Shown here in pieces: positions 1-7,080 of a DNA stretch of 10,618 nucleotides (positions are counted from its first letter, which is position 1; each line of letters begins with the position of its first letter). The DNA comes from Oscillospiraceae bacterium (GTDB taxonomy: Bacteria > Bacillota > Clostridia > Oscillospirales > Butyricicoccaceae). The notes under the pieces are model-generated. The model saw nothing but the letters and a program-made list of their open reading frames with translations, was not told the origin of the DNA and ran no database searches. The translations under genes were made by a program, and so were the position numbers. Location: NCBI GenBank assembly GCA_902797555.1, contig CADBTM010000156.1:1-10618 (forward strand). Reading direction: 5' to 3'.

Positions 1-547
1 CCCGCCAGCTCTTTGCGCCCACGGGCATGACCATAAACTCCTGAATGTCCACGTTGTTGGTGGCGTGGGCGCCGCCGTTGAGGATGTTCATCATGGGCAC
101 GGGCAGAGTCTTGGCGTTGGGGCCGCCGATATAGGAATAGAGGGGCAGACCGAGCGCCTCGGCAGCGGCCTTGGCGCAGGCCAGAGACACGCCCAGAATG
201 GCGTTGGCGCCAAAGCGATCCTTGTTGGGGGTGCCGTCCAGCTCGATCATGGTCTTGTCGATGAGGGCCTGATCCATGGCGTTGAGGCCGATAACGGCGT
301 CCGCCAGCTCGGTGTTCACCGCGTCCACTGCCTTGAGGACGCCCTTGCCCAGATAGCGGCTCTTGTCCCCGTCCCGCAGCTCACGCGCCTCGTGAACGCC
401 GGTAGAAGCGCCGGAGGGCACTGCCGCCCGGCCGCAGTAGGTGTTCAGGCCGTCTTCCACATAGACCTCCACCTCCACGGTGGGGTTGCCGCGGCTGTCC
501 ATGATCTCACGGCCAACCACGTCGATGATTTCCAAAAACTTCTTCAT
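1..547 (-). CDS. eno: Enolase (phosphopyruvate hydratase), N-terminal 182 residues, cut by window edge
   Basis: Enolase dehydrates 2-phosphoglycerate to phosphoenolpyruvate in the cytosol, needs Mg2+, and is the last step encoded by this operon. The visible 182 residues cover the N-terminal capping domain and the start of the barrel. Family signatures seen are MDSRGNPTVEVEV (16-28), the mobile substrate loop SGASTG (45-50), RFGANAILGVSLA (111-123) and MMNILNGGAHATNNVDIQEF (152-171), where His161 and Glu170 match the E. coli active-site His and Glu region. The start ATG at 547-545 is chosen because GGAGG (560-556) sits 8 nt upstream; an in-frame ATG at 553-551 is only 2 nt from that SD and is unlikely. 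The gene lies 32 nt after gpmI. The C-terminal part, with most metal ligands, is beyond base 1. The identification is secure. Confidence 0.97.
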   Translation of the reverse strand, partial: MKKFLEIIDVVGREIMDSRGNPTVEVEVYVEDGLNTYCGRAAVPSGASTGVHEARELRDGDKSRYLGKGVLKAVDAVNTELADAVIGLNAMDQALIDKTMIELDGTPNKDRFGANAILGVSLACAKAAAEALGLPLYSYIGGPNAKTLPVPMMNILNGGAHATNNVDIQEFMVMPVGAKSWR

Positions 548-560
548 AGCCATTTCCTCC

Positions 561-578
561 GTTTATAAACAGGTTTAT
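561..578. repeat. AT-rich palindromes in the gpmI-eno spacer
   Basis: The 32-nt spacer contains the perfect 10-bp palindrome GTTTATAAAC (561-570). It overlaps an inverted pair ATAAAC-AG-GTTTAT (565-578), giving three GTTTAT half-sites in 18 bases. In mRNA this could form a small hairpin just before the eno SD. A role in mRNA processing or in setting eno expression is only a guess, and a chance AT-rich spacer is equally possible. Confidence 0.35.
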
Positions 579-579
579 T

Positions 580-2082
580 TCAGTCGATCAGGGATGTTCC
601 CGTCATTTCCTCCGGCTGGGGCAGGCCCAGCAGGCGGAGCATGGTGGGAGCAATGTCACACAGGGCGCCGTCCCGGATGGCGTCGCCGCCGTCCACCAGA
701 AGGATGGGCACCCGGTTGGTGGTGTGCTGGGTAAAGGGGATTCCGTTTTCCTCCATGCATTCGGCATTGCCGTGGTCGGCGGTGATGAGGGCGGTCCCGC
801 CCATTTTGCGCAGGGCGGCGATCACCGTGCCCACGCAGGTATCCACCGCCTCCACCGCCTTGACGGCGGCGTCAAACACGCCGGTGTGTCCCACCATGTC
901 GCAGTTGGCAAAGTTGAGGATGACCACGTCGTATTTGCCGCTTTCGATGCGGGCGGCGCATTCCTCCGCCACCAGATAGGCGCTCATCTCCGGCTGGAGA
1001 TCGTAGGTCGCCACCTTGGGCGAGGGGATGAGCACCCGGTCCTCCCCTTCAAACACCCGCTCCTCGCCGCCGTTGAAAAAGAAGGTGACGTGGGCGTATT
1101 TTTCGGTTTCGGCGATGCGCAGCTGGGTCAGCCCCTGCTCCGCGATGTATTCGCCAAAGATCCGGGTGAGCTTTTGGGGCTTGAAGGCCACCTCCACGTT
1201 GGGCATGGTGGCGTCATACTGGGTAAAGCAGACGTAATGGGGACGGATGGCGCCCTTTTCCCGGGAAAAGCCGTCGAAATCGTCGTCGCACAGCGCCCGG
1301 GTGATCTCCCGCGCACGGTCGGGGCGGAAGTTGAAGAAGATCACGCTGTCCTCGTGGCGGATGGGGTCGTCCGAGACGATGACCGGCTCCACAAACTCGT
1401 CGGTCACGCCCTTGTCATAGCTGGCCTGCACGGCAGCCGAGCCGCTTTCCGCCCGCGGGGCGACGCCCCGTGCCAGCGCGTCGTAGGCGCGCTCCAGACG
1501 CTCCCAGCGCTTGTCCCGATCCATGGCGTAAAACCGGCCGGAGACCACGCCGATCCTGCCGCCGCAGGCGCGCAGCTTTTCCTCCAGCGCGCGGACGTAG
1601 GAAAGGCCGCTCTCGGGCGGGGTGTCCCGCCCGTCCAAAAAGCAATGCACCACCGGCTGCACGCCGTGTCTGGCGCACAGGTCGATGAGGGCGAACAGAT
1701 GGGTGATGTGGCTGTGCACACCGCCGTCGGACAGCAGACCCATCAGATGAACGTTGCCGCCCCGCTGTCTGGCCAGCTCGACGGCATGGGTGAGGGTGGG
1801 ATTTTCAAAGAAATCCCCGTCGCCGATGGATTTGGTGATGCGGGTCAGCTCCTGATAGACCACTCTGCCCGCGCCGATGTTGGTGTGCCCCACCTCGCTG
1901 TTGCCCATCTGTCCCGCGGGCAGACCGACGGCCAGCCCGGAGCACTCGATCAGGGCGTTGGGGCAGGTGCGGAACAGCTCGTCCAGAACGGGGGTCCTGG
2001 CCGTGGTCACCGCATTTGCCGGGGAGGCCGGAGCCTTGCCCCAGCCGTCGAGGATCATCAGCAATAAAGGTTTTTTGTTCAT
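580..2082 (-). CDS. gpmI: 2,3-bisphosphoglycerate-independent phosphoglycerate mutase
   Basis: This enzyme interconverts 3- and 2-phosphoglycerate through a phosphoserine intermediate with two Mn2+ ions (alkaline-phosphatase superfamily). The 500 residues are close to the usual length of about 510. Visible motifs are LDGWG (11-15, metal ligand Asp12), MGNSEVGH (59-66) with the catalytic Ser62, SDGGVHSH (118-125), DGRDTPP (150-156), RFYAMDRD (183-190), NFRPDRARE (251-259), NFANCDMVGHTG (390-401) with metal ligands Asp395 and His399, TADHGNAE (434-441), and His453. All expected catalytic residues are present. Its ATG overlaps the tpiA stop by 4 nt (ATGA), which suggests translational coupling; no strong SD is seen, only a weak GAGG. 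The cofactor-independent type is usual in clostridia. Confidence 0.98.
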   Translation of the reverse strand: MNKKPLLLMILDGWGKAPASPANAVTTARTPVLDELFRTCPNALIECSGLAVGLPAGQMGNSEVGHTNIGAGRVVYQELTRITKSIGDGDFFENPTLTHAVELARQRGGNVHLMGLLSDGGVHSHITHLFALIDLCARHGVQPVVHCFLDGRDTPPESGLSYVRALEEKLRACGGRIGVVSGRFYAMDRDKRWERLERAYDALARGVAPRAESGSAAVQASYDKGVTDEFVEPVIVSDDPIRHEDSVIFFNFRPDRAREITRALCDDDFDGFSREKGAIRPHYVCFTQYDATMPNVEVAFKPQKLTRIFGEYIAEQGLTQLRIAETEKYAHVTFFFNGGEERVFEGEDRVLIPSPKVATYDLQPEMSAYLVAEECAARIESGKYDVVILNFANCDMVGHTGVFDAAVKAVEAVDTCVGTVIAALRKMGGTALITADHGNAECMEENGIPFTQHTTNRVPILLVDGGDAIRDGALCDIAPTMLRLLGLPQPEEMTGTSLID

Positions 2083-2852
2083 TCTTGATTCGCCGCCTCA
2101 ATGATTTTTCCAAAGCTCTCCGCGTTGAGCGAAGCTCCGCCGATCAGGCCTCCGTCCACGTCGGGCTGCGCCAGCAGCGTCGCCGCGTTGGAGGTGTTCA
2201 TGCTTCCGCCATAGAGAATGGAGACGCTGCGCGCCGCGCGGGCGCCGTAGTTTTGCCGCAGAACCTCCCGGATGCATCCGCCCACCTCGCCGGCCTGCTC
2301 TGCCGTGGCGGTATAGCCGGTGCCGATGGCCCAGATGGGCTCGTAGGCGATGGTGACCCGCCGCAGCTGATCCTGCATCACGCCGCGAAGCGCCACCTTG
2401 ACCTGCATGCGCACCAGATCGAGGGTCACGCCGTTGTCCCGCATTTCCAGCGTCTCGCCCACGCAGATGATGGGGCGAAGACCGGCCTGCAGGGCGGCCA
2501 GCACCTTTTGGTTCACCAGCCTGTCAGTCTCACCGCAGTCCCGCCGGCGCTCGCTGTGGCCGATGATGACGTATTTCACCCCGGCCTCGGCCAGCATGGC
2601 GCAGGAGATCTCGCCGGTGTAGGCGCCCTTGGTCTCAAAGTGGCAGTTCTGGGCGCCGATGGCGATCTTGGTGCCTTTGGCGGCCTTGACCGCCGCGGGG
2701 ATCTGCAAAAAAGGCACGCACAGCACCACGTCGCACCACTTTGCCTCAGCGGCCAGCGGCTTGAGCTGGGCGATGAACTGCTTTGCCGCCTCGGCGTTGA
2801 GGTTCATCTTCCAGTTGCCTGCGATGATGGTTTTTCGGTATCTCAGGTTCAT
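2079..2852 (-). CDS. tpiA: Triosephosphate isomerase
   Basis: The enzyme interconverts dihydroxyacetone phosphate and glyceraldehyde 3-phosphate, a TIM-barrel dimer in the cytosol. At 257 residues it has normal length. Catalytic residues are visible: Asn13 and Lys15 in AGNWKMN (11-17), His99 in IGHSERR (97-103), and Glu171 in AYEPIWAIGTG (169-179). Two small departures are seen. Loop 6 reads GTGYTAT with Tyr180 where many bacterial enzymes have Lys, and the phosphate loop is YGGSM (214-218) where YGGSV is common. Neither removes a catalytic group. An AGAAGG SD lies before the ATG at 2852, and the gap to pgk is 15 nt. The 3' end overlaps gpmI by 4 nt. Confidence 0.98.
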   Translation of the reverse strand: MNLRYRKTIIAGNWKMNLNAEAAKQFIAQLKPLAAEAKWCDVVLCVPFLQIPAAVKAAKGTKIAIGAQNCHFETKGAYTGEISCAMLAEAGVKYVIIGHSERRRDCGETDRLVNQKVLAALQAGLRPIICVGETLEMRDNGVTLDLVRMQVKVALRGVMQDQLRRVTIAYEPIWAIGTGYTATAEQAGEVGGCIREVLRQNYGARAARSVSILYGGSMNTSNAATLLAQPDVDGGLIGGASLNAESFGKIIEAANQE

Positions 2853-2867
2853 AGTTTTCGCCTTCTT

Positions 2868-4064
2868 TTAGTCCTCGTCCTCCAGGCAGGCGATACCGGG
2901 CAGCTCCAGTCCCTGCAAAAACTCCAGGGATGCACCGCCGCCGGTGGAGATATGGGTGACCTTGCGGGAAAAGCCCATCTGGTCGATGGCCGCGGCGCTG
3001 TCGCCGCCGCCGATGATGGAAATGCCCTTGGAATTGGCCACGGCAGTGGCGATGGCGCGGGTGCCGTTGGCAAAGTTGGGCATCTCAAAGACGCCGGCCG
3101 GGCCGTTCCACACCACGGTGCGCGCCTGTTCGATGATTTTGGTATAGACCTCGATGGTCTTGGGGCCGATGTCCATGCCCATAAAGCCGTCGGGGATGTG
3201 GCCGCTCTGCACGCACATGATGTTGGCGTCGTTGGCAAAGCGGTCGGCAACGATGTTGTCCAGGGGGAGCATCAGCTTTGCGCCGACGGCCTCGGCCTTT
3301 TCCTCCAGGCCGCGGACGGTGTCCAGCATGGCGTCGTTGCACAGAGAATCGCCGATGGTGCCGCCGTTGGCCTTCATAAAGGTGTAGCTCATGCCGCCCA
3401 GAATGAGGACGTAGTCGCAATGCTCCATCAGCAGGCGCTCGATCAGGCCCAGCTTTTCGTCCACCTTGGCGCCGCCCAGAATGGCGACGAAGGGATGCTG
3501 GGGATTTTCCATGGCCTTGCCCATGGTGTACAGCTCGTCATACACCAAAAATCCGCACACAGAGGGCAGATAGGCGGCGATGCCTGCGGTGGAGGCGTGG
3601 GCGCGGTGGGCGGTGCCGAAGGCGTCGTTGACAAATACATCTGCCATGGAGGCCAGCTCCTTGGCAAAGGCGGGATCGTTCTTTTCTTCTTCGGGGCGGA
3701 AGCGGATGTTTTCCAGCAGCATCACCTGGCCGGGCTGGAGCGCGGCAGCCATGGCCTTGGCGTGGGGTCCCACGATATCGTCGGCCATGGGCACCTCGAT
3801 GCCCAAAAACTCTTCCAGACGCTTCTGCACCGGCTTGAGGCTCATCTTGGGGTTGACCTTTCCCTTGGGACGTCCCAGATGGGAGCAGAGGATGATTTTT
3901 GATTTCTTTCCCAGCAGATAACGGATGGTAGGCAGCGCGCCGCGGATACGAATATCGTCGGTGATCTCACCGTTGTCGTCCAGCGGGACGTTAAAGTCAC
4001 AGCGGACAAACACTCTCTTTTCGGCAACGTCAACGTCACGCACCGTTTTCTTGTGGTAATTCAT
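2868..4064 (-). CDS. pgk: Phosphoglycerate kinase
   Basis: The enzyme transfers the acyl phosphate of 1,3-bisphosphoglycerate to ADP, making ATP and 3-phosphoglycerate. It is the first gene of the glycolytic operon. With the chosen start it has 398 residues, typical for bacteria. Motifs in order are VRCDFNVPL (20-28), the substrate-binding SHLGRPKG (61-68), LLENIRFRPEEEKNDP (116-131), NDAFGTAHRAHAST (146-159), PFVAILGGAKVDEK (191-204), VVWNGPAGVFE (317-327), the nucleotide-site GGGDSAAA (352-359) and STGGGASLEFLQG (373-385). A GTG at 4079 opens the same frame five codons earlier, but it lies inside the SD (GTGAGGG). The ATG at 4064 has GAGGG 8 nt upstream and gives the normal N-terminus, so it is preferred. 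Confidence 0.98.
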   Translation of the reverse strand: MNYHKKTVRDVDVAEKRVFVRCDFNVPLDDNGEITDDIRIRGALPTIRYLLGKKSKIILCSHLGRPKGKVNPKMSLKPVQKRLEEFLGIEVPMADDIVGPHAKAMAAALQPGQVMLLENIRFRPEEEKNDPAFAKELASMADVFVNDAFGTAHRAHASTAGIAAYLPSVCGFLVYDELYTMGKAMENPQHPFVAILGGAKVDEKLGLIERLLMEHCDYVLILGGMSYTFMKANGGTIGDSLCNDAMLDTVRGLEEKAEAVGAKLMLPLDNIVADRFANDANIMCVQSGHIPDGFMGMDIGPKTIEVYTKIIEQARTVVWNGPAGVFEMPNFANGTRAIATAVANSKGISIIGGGDSAAAIDQMGFSRKVTHISTGGGASLEFLQGLELPGIACLEDED

Positions 4065-4128
4065 TGCAGCAGCCCTCACATTTCATTATATTTTGGGGTT
4101 CCCTCAGCGGCAGTTTCCGCTTGATTTG

Positions 4129-4157
4129 ATTATAGTATACCCCTTTCCCTTTTTCAA
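4129..4157 (-). promoter_or_regulatory. Vegetative promoter of the pgk-tpiA-gpmI-eno operon
   Basis: On the minus strand the -35 TTGAAA (4157-4152) is followed by a 17-nt spacer and a perfect -10 TATAAT (4134-4129). Transcription should start near 4122, giving a leader of about 58 nt before pgk. The leader contains the small hairpin AGCGG-AAACTG-CCGCT. The match to the housekeeping sigma consensus is strong, as expected for glycolysis. Start-site mapping is not available. Confidence 0.88.
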
Positions 4158-4171
4158 CCGTAAAAACGGTT
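4156..4171. repeat. Inverted repeat beside the pgk -35 (possible operator)
   Basis: A perfect 6-bp inverted repeat with a 4-nt centre, AACCGT-TTTT-ACGGTT on the minus strand, ends two bases inside the -35 box. It could be a regulator site. Read on the plus strand it is followed by four T residues and looks like a weak terminator, but no plus-strand gene needs one. It does not look like a good minus-strand terminator for trmL, because the T run is in the loop and not after the stem. Confidence 0.45.
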
Positions 4172-4268
4172 TTTCTAATGATTCCCCGGCAAATTTGTCT
4201 AAATCGGATAGAAAACCGGGTTTTTTCATAACATTTTGGCGGGTATGACAAGGGGCAGGCGTTCCCCG

Positions 4269-4760
4269 TCAATCCGCCCGTCCGGTGAGCTGACCCTGAT
4301 CGGTCAGGCCGGGAAAGCCCTGCTGCCGCAGGACCTCATAGGCCATGACGGCCACGGCGTTGCTCAGGTTGAGGCAGCGGGCGCCCTCCCGCATGGGGAT
4401 GCGCACCGCCCGATCATAGTCGGCGCGGAGGAGCGGCTCGGGAAGGCCGTGGGTCTCCTTGCCGAAGAGCAGCCACGGATCGGGCTCGTATGTGACGTCG
4501 CAATAGCTTTTCGCCCCCTTGGAGGAGGCCATCCACGGGCGCACGTCGGGATGCTTTTGCCGGAAGTCCGCCCAGCTGTCGTAATAGCACACCGTCAGCA
4601 TGCTCCAATAGTCCAGCCCCGCCCGCTTGAGCCACCGATCCTCGATGGAAAAGCCCATGGGGCCGATGAGATGCAGCTCCGCCCCGGTGACGGCGCAGGT
4701 GCGGGAGATGTTGCCGGTGTTCTGGGGGATCTCCGGCTCCAACAGCACGATATGCAGCAT
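4269..4760 (-). CDS. trmL: tRNA (cytidine/uridine-34 2'-O)-methyltransferase, SPOUT family
   Basis: TrmL methylates the ribose 2'-OH of the wobble nucleotide 34 in certain leucine tRNAs, using S-adenosylmethionine; it acts as a dimer with the trefoil knot typical of SPOUT enzymes. The 163 residues match the usual length of about 155-165. Visible motifs are the N-terminal EPEIPQNTGNISRTC (8-22), FGKETHGLP (99-107) and the knot segment IPMREGARCLNLSNAVAV (121-138). The ATG at 4760 directly follows the cobB stop (TAAATG) and its GAGGTG SD is inside the cobB 3' end, so its translation is probably coupled. It is the last gene of the seven-gene unit; no clear intrinsic terminator follows it before the pgk promoter. 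The family assignment is firm; substrate identity follows from the family. Confidence 0.95.
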   Translation of the reverse strand: MLHIVLLEPEIPQNTGNISRTCAVTGAELHLIGPMGFSIEDRWLKRAGLDYWSMLTVCYYDSWADFRQKHPDVRPWMASSKGAKSYCDVTYEPDPWLLFGKETHGLPEPLLRADYDRAVRIPMREGARCLNLSNAVAVMAYEVLRQQGFPGLTDQGQLTGRAD

Positions 4761-5483
4761 TTACCGCACCTCGATCTTTTCCAGCACCTGACCGATGGGA
4801 TCCCGCAGAATCAGATCCGCCCGCCGGTCGTAGGGGGTGGGATCCCGGTTGATGAGGACGATGTGCCTTCCGCCGAAATACTGGATCAGCCCGGCGGCGG
4901 GATAGACCGCCAGCGAGGTGCCGCCCACGATGAGCAGGTCGGCCTCCTCCAGCGCCTCCACCGAGTGCTCCAGCGTGGCGCCGTCCAGGCTCTCCTCATA
5001 GAGCACCACGTCGGGCTTGATGATGCCGCCGCATTCGCACCGGGGGATGCCGGCGGCTTTTTTCATATAGCGCGCGTCATAGAACTTGCCGCAGCGGGTG
5101 CAGTAGTTGCGGTGCACCGAGCCGTGGAGCTCCAGCACGTTTTTGCTGCCCGCCGCCTGATGGAGGCCGTCGATGTTCTGGGTGATGACGGCGGTCAGCT
5201 TGCCCGCCGCCTCCAGCTCGGCCAGCTTTTTGTGGGCGGGATTGGGCTGTGCCTCCAGAGGCAGCATTTTTGCCCGGTAAAAATCAAAAAATTCCTGGGT
5301 ATTCTGCCGGAAAAAGGTATGGCTGAGGATGGTCTCCGGCGGATACTTCCACGTCTGGCGGTACAGTCCGTCCTGCGAGCGAAAATCGGGCACCCCCGAT
5401 TCGGTGCTCACGCCGGCGCCGCCGAAAAAGACGATCTTTTTCGCTTCGTCGATCCATGCCTGCAGGGTTTCCAATTCTGTCAT
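4761..5483 (-). CDS. cobB: NAD-dependent protein deacylase, sirtuin family
   Basis: Sirtuins remove acetyl (or other acyl) groups from protein lysines using NAD+, releasing nicotinamide and O-acyl-ADP-ribose. The 240-residue protein is nearly all catalytic core. The NAD-binding GAGVSTESGVPDFR is at 22-35, TQNIDGLH at 101-108, and catalytic His120 lies in ELHGSVH. Zinc ligands are Cys128, Cys131, Cys149 and Cys151. GGTS (187-190) and INRDPTP (211-217) complete the Rossmann site. The segment FYRAKM (68-73) has the Tyr but Lys in place of the Arg of the Y-x-x-R signature of desuccinylases such as SIRT5 and E. coli CobB, so deacetylation is the safer guess. A strong GGAGGGG SD lies inside the preceding HAD gene, with a 4-nt ATGA overlap; trmL follows with no gap. 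Confidence 0.96.
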   Translation of the reverse strand: MTELETLQAWIDEAKKIVFFGGAGVSTESGVPDFRSQDGLYRQTWKYPPETILSHTFFRQNTQEFFDFYRAKMLPLEAQPNPAHKKLAELEAAGKLTAVITQNIDGLHQAAGSKNVLELHGSVHRNYCTRCGKFYDARYMKKAAGIPRCECGGIIKPDVVLYEESLDGATLEHSVEALEEADLLIVGGTSLAVYPAAGLIQYFGGRHIVLINRDPTPYDRRADLILRDPIGQVLEKIEVR

Positions 5484-6169
5484 AACGCCCCTCCTTCCGC
5501 GATGGGCAAAAAGTCGAGCAGAGAGCGGATCTCATACGTCCACCGCTCCCCGCCCGGTTTTCCGTGGGGATTGAACCAGCAGGTGTCCACCCCGTATCGT
5601 TCTCCGCCCAGCATATCGGACGTGGGGCTGTCGCCCAGAATGACGCAATCCCTTTTGTCCGGCATGCCCAGCGCCGAAAAAACCAAATCAAAAAAGCCGG
5701 TCTCCGGCTTTTGCACGCCCAGCTGTTCCGAGATGAACACCCCGTCGGCATAGCCCTCCAGCCCGGAGGCCGCAAAGCGGCGGGTCTGGACGGCGGTGGT
5801 GCCGTTGGTGATGATATACAGCTTGTGCCCCCGCACCTTCAGCCTGCGGCACAGCTCCTCCGCCTGAGGCAGCACATAGGAATAGCCCCCCAGATTGGCG
5901 CGGTAGTCGTCGTTGGCCTGTTTGGGGTCGGCAGAGATGCCGTACCGTTCAAACAGCAGGGAAAAGCGGTGCACCAGCATGGCTTCCTTTTCGATCTCGC
6001 CCCGCTCAAAGGCCTGCCAGCACTGCTTGTTGATAGCGCTGTACTCCTCCGCCATCCTTTCGGTATCGCCGCCGAAGGGGCGCAGGGTGTCCCGGATGGC
6101 GCAGGCTTCCGAACGGGTAAAGTCCAGCAGCGTGTCGTCGGCGTCCGCCAAAACGATGGGATATCTCAT
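5480..6169 (-). CDS. HAD-superfamily hydrolase, YjjG/YfnB-type nucleotidase
   Basis: This is a cytosolic HAD phosphatase, most like the YjjG/YfnB group, members of which dephosphorylate pyrimidine nucleoside monophosphates including non-canonical ones. All four HAD motifs are visible in 229 residues: motif I DADDT with nucleophile Asp9 and acid/base Asp11, motif II ITNGT (120-124) with Thr121, motif III Lys154 in GVQKPETGFFD, and motif IV GDSPTSD (179-185) with Asp180 and Asp185. The stretch between motifs I and II is the helical cap (about 18-100). The ATG at 6169 overlaps the stop of the upstream Gx-transporter gene by 4 nt; the frame stays open much further upstream, but only this start gives the usual N-terminus. 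HAD substrate specificity cannot be read from sequence, so a broader phosphatase role is possible. Confidence 0.9.
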   Translation of the reverse strand: MRYPIVLADADDTLLDFTRSEACAIRDTLRPFGGDTERMAEEYSAINKQCWQAFERGEIEKEAMLVHRFSLLFERYGISADPKQANDDYRANLGGYSYVLPQAEELCRRLKVRGHKLYIITNGTTAVQTRRFAASGLEGYADGVFISEQLGVQKPETGFFDLVFSALGMPDKRDCVILGDSPTSDMLGGERYGVDTCWFNPHGKPGGERWTYEIRSLLDFLPIAEGGAL

Positions 6170-6702
6170 TCGCCCTTCTCCTTTTCCAGATTTTTGAGGA
6201 TGCCCGACGCCCGGACGGCGCGGAACACGCCGGCGGATGCCGCCCCGGTGATCAGTCCGGCGGGCACGGCGGTGCACAAAAGCAGGGGCAGATAGGACAG
6301 CACGGCCGTCGTCTGCATCACCGCCACGGCGGCGCACATCTGCCCGATATTGTGGGCGGCGGCGCCGCAGACGCTGACGCCGTACACCGACAGACGTCCG
6401 CTTTTGCGCAGCAGCGCCATCACCGCCATGGCCAGCATTCCGCCCGTCAGAGAAAAGAGCAGACCGCTCAGGCTGCCTGCAAACAAGCTGCCCAAAAAGC
6501 ACCGCGCGATCAGGATGGCAAAGGCCGACCCCGCCCCCAAAAAGCACAGCGCAAACAGCGTGACCACATTGGCCAGACCCAGCTTGATGCCCGGCAGGGG
6601 GATGATCAGCCCCAGCGGGATCATCCGCTCGGCATAAGACAGTCCCAGCGCCAGCGCCGTCAGCACGGCGCACAGCGCGATCTTTCGTACCGTGATCTTC
6701 AT
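6166..6702 (-). CDS. Gx transporter family membrane protein (heptaprenyl diphosphate synthase component I-like; EetB-like)
   Basis: A very hydrophobic 178-residue protein with about five membrane segments (approximately 7-25, 41-56, 58-80, 83-98 and 105-150, the last probably two helices). It carries the family hallmarks PGIKLGLANV (37-46) and AHNIGQ (116-121). Databases often call this family 'heptaprenyl diphosphate synthase component I', but a membrane S-component-like transporter role fits the sequence better. The transported compound is unknown. The ATG lies 3 nt after the stop of the NusG domain II gene, a pairing often seen in Firmicutes and matching EetA/EetB of the flavin-based extracellular electron transfer loci of Listeria and lactobacilli. 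No ndh2, fmnB or pplA gene is visible here, so that role is only suggested. It overlaps the HAD gene by 4 nt. Confidence 0.88.
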   Translation of the reverse strand: MKITVRKIALCAVLTALALGLSYAERMIPLGLIIPLPGIKLGLANVVTLFALCFLGAGSAFAILIARCFLGSLFAGSLSGLLFSLTGGMLAMAVMALLRKSGRLSVYGVSVCGAAAHNIGQMCAAVAVMQTTAVLSYLPLLLCTAVPAGLITGAASAGVFRAVRASGILKNLEKEKGE

Positions 6703-6705
6703 GGC

Positions 6706-7080
6706 TCAGCCCACCGTCACGTCGGCGCCGCCGTCGCCCACGACGGCCACCGTCACCCGTCCGGGCAGACAGACCACCGTTTGTCCCGCGGCGGAAACGG
6801 CGCCCTGCTTCTGGCAGTCGTGTCCGGGGCAGGTGGCGTCCTCCACCCACACCCGTCCCCCGCTGACGCACACCGTCAGAGGATAGGTGCCCTCGATGGG
6901 AAAATGTCCCTCTGTCCCCACCAAGGGCTTTTGCAGGACGGTTTTTCCGTCCACGCTCACCACAACGGTGAGCACGTCGCCCTTTGCGGAGACGCCGATC
7001 CCCACAGCGATGGCCAGTGCCAGCGCCAGCACAACGGCGCAGGCGACGCCGTCCCACAGGCCGAAGCGGGTGTTAACCAT
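6706..7080 (-). CDS. NusG domain II-containing membrane-anchored protein (EetA-like)
   Basis: A 124-residue protein with one N-terminal membrane segment (about 11-31, after the basic start MVNTR) and a small beta-rich domain outside the cytoplasm. The C-terminal half carries the family pattern CPGHDCQKQG (84-93) and VVCLPGRV (102-109), giving Cys84, Cys89 and Cys104. Despite the name, this family is not transcription factor NusG; the KOW and NGN parts are absent. The biochemical role is not established. It is co-encoded with the Gx-transporter-family protein directly downstream, as EetA is with EetB. The start ATG at 7080 lies inside the end of the lipid kinase gene (8-nt overlap) with AAGGGG upstream. 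The exposed cysteines could bind a cofactor or form disulfides; that is inference. Confidence 0.87.
   Translation of the reverse strand: MVNTRFGLWDGVACAVVLALALAIAVGIGVSAKGDVLTVVVSVDGKTVLQKPLVGTEGHFPIEGTYPLTVCVSGGRVWVEDATCPGHDCQKQGAVSAAGQTVVCLPGRVTVAVVGDGGADVTVG

Noticed and set aside
724..2067. 447-codon plus-strand open frame opposite gpmI
   Set aside because: The opposite strand encodes a complete phosphoglycerate mutase with all catalytic motifs, so this is a shadow frame.
2016..3902. Long plus-strand open frame of 628 codons opposite tpiA and pgk
   Set aside because: It is antisense to two certain genes, its translation is His/Gly/Ala-rich without any domain, and GC-rich coding DNA commonly leaves such frames open.
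4036..4272. 78-codon minus-strand frame in the trmL-pgk spacer
   Set aside because: It crosses the pgk promoter and start, has no good SD and no recognisable sequence.
6706..7080. Transcription elongation factor NusG
   Set aside because: Only the NusG domain II-type fold is present, after a membrane anchor; the NGN and KOW domains are missing.
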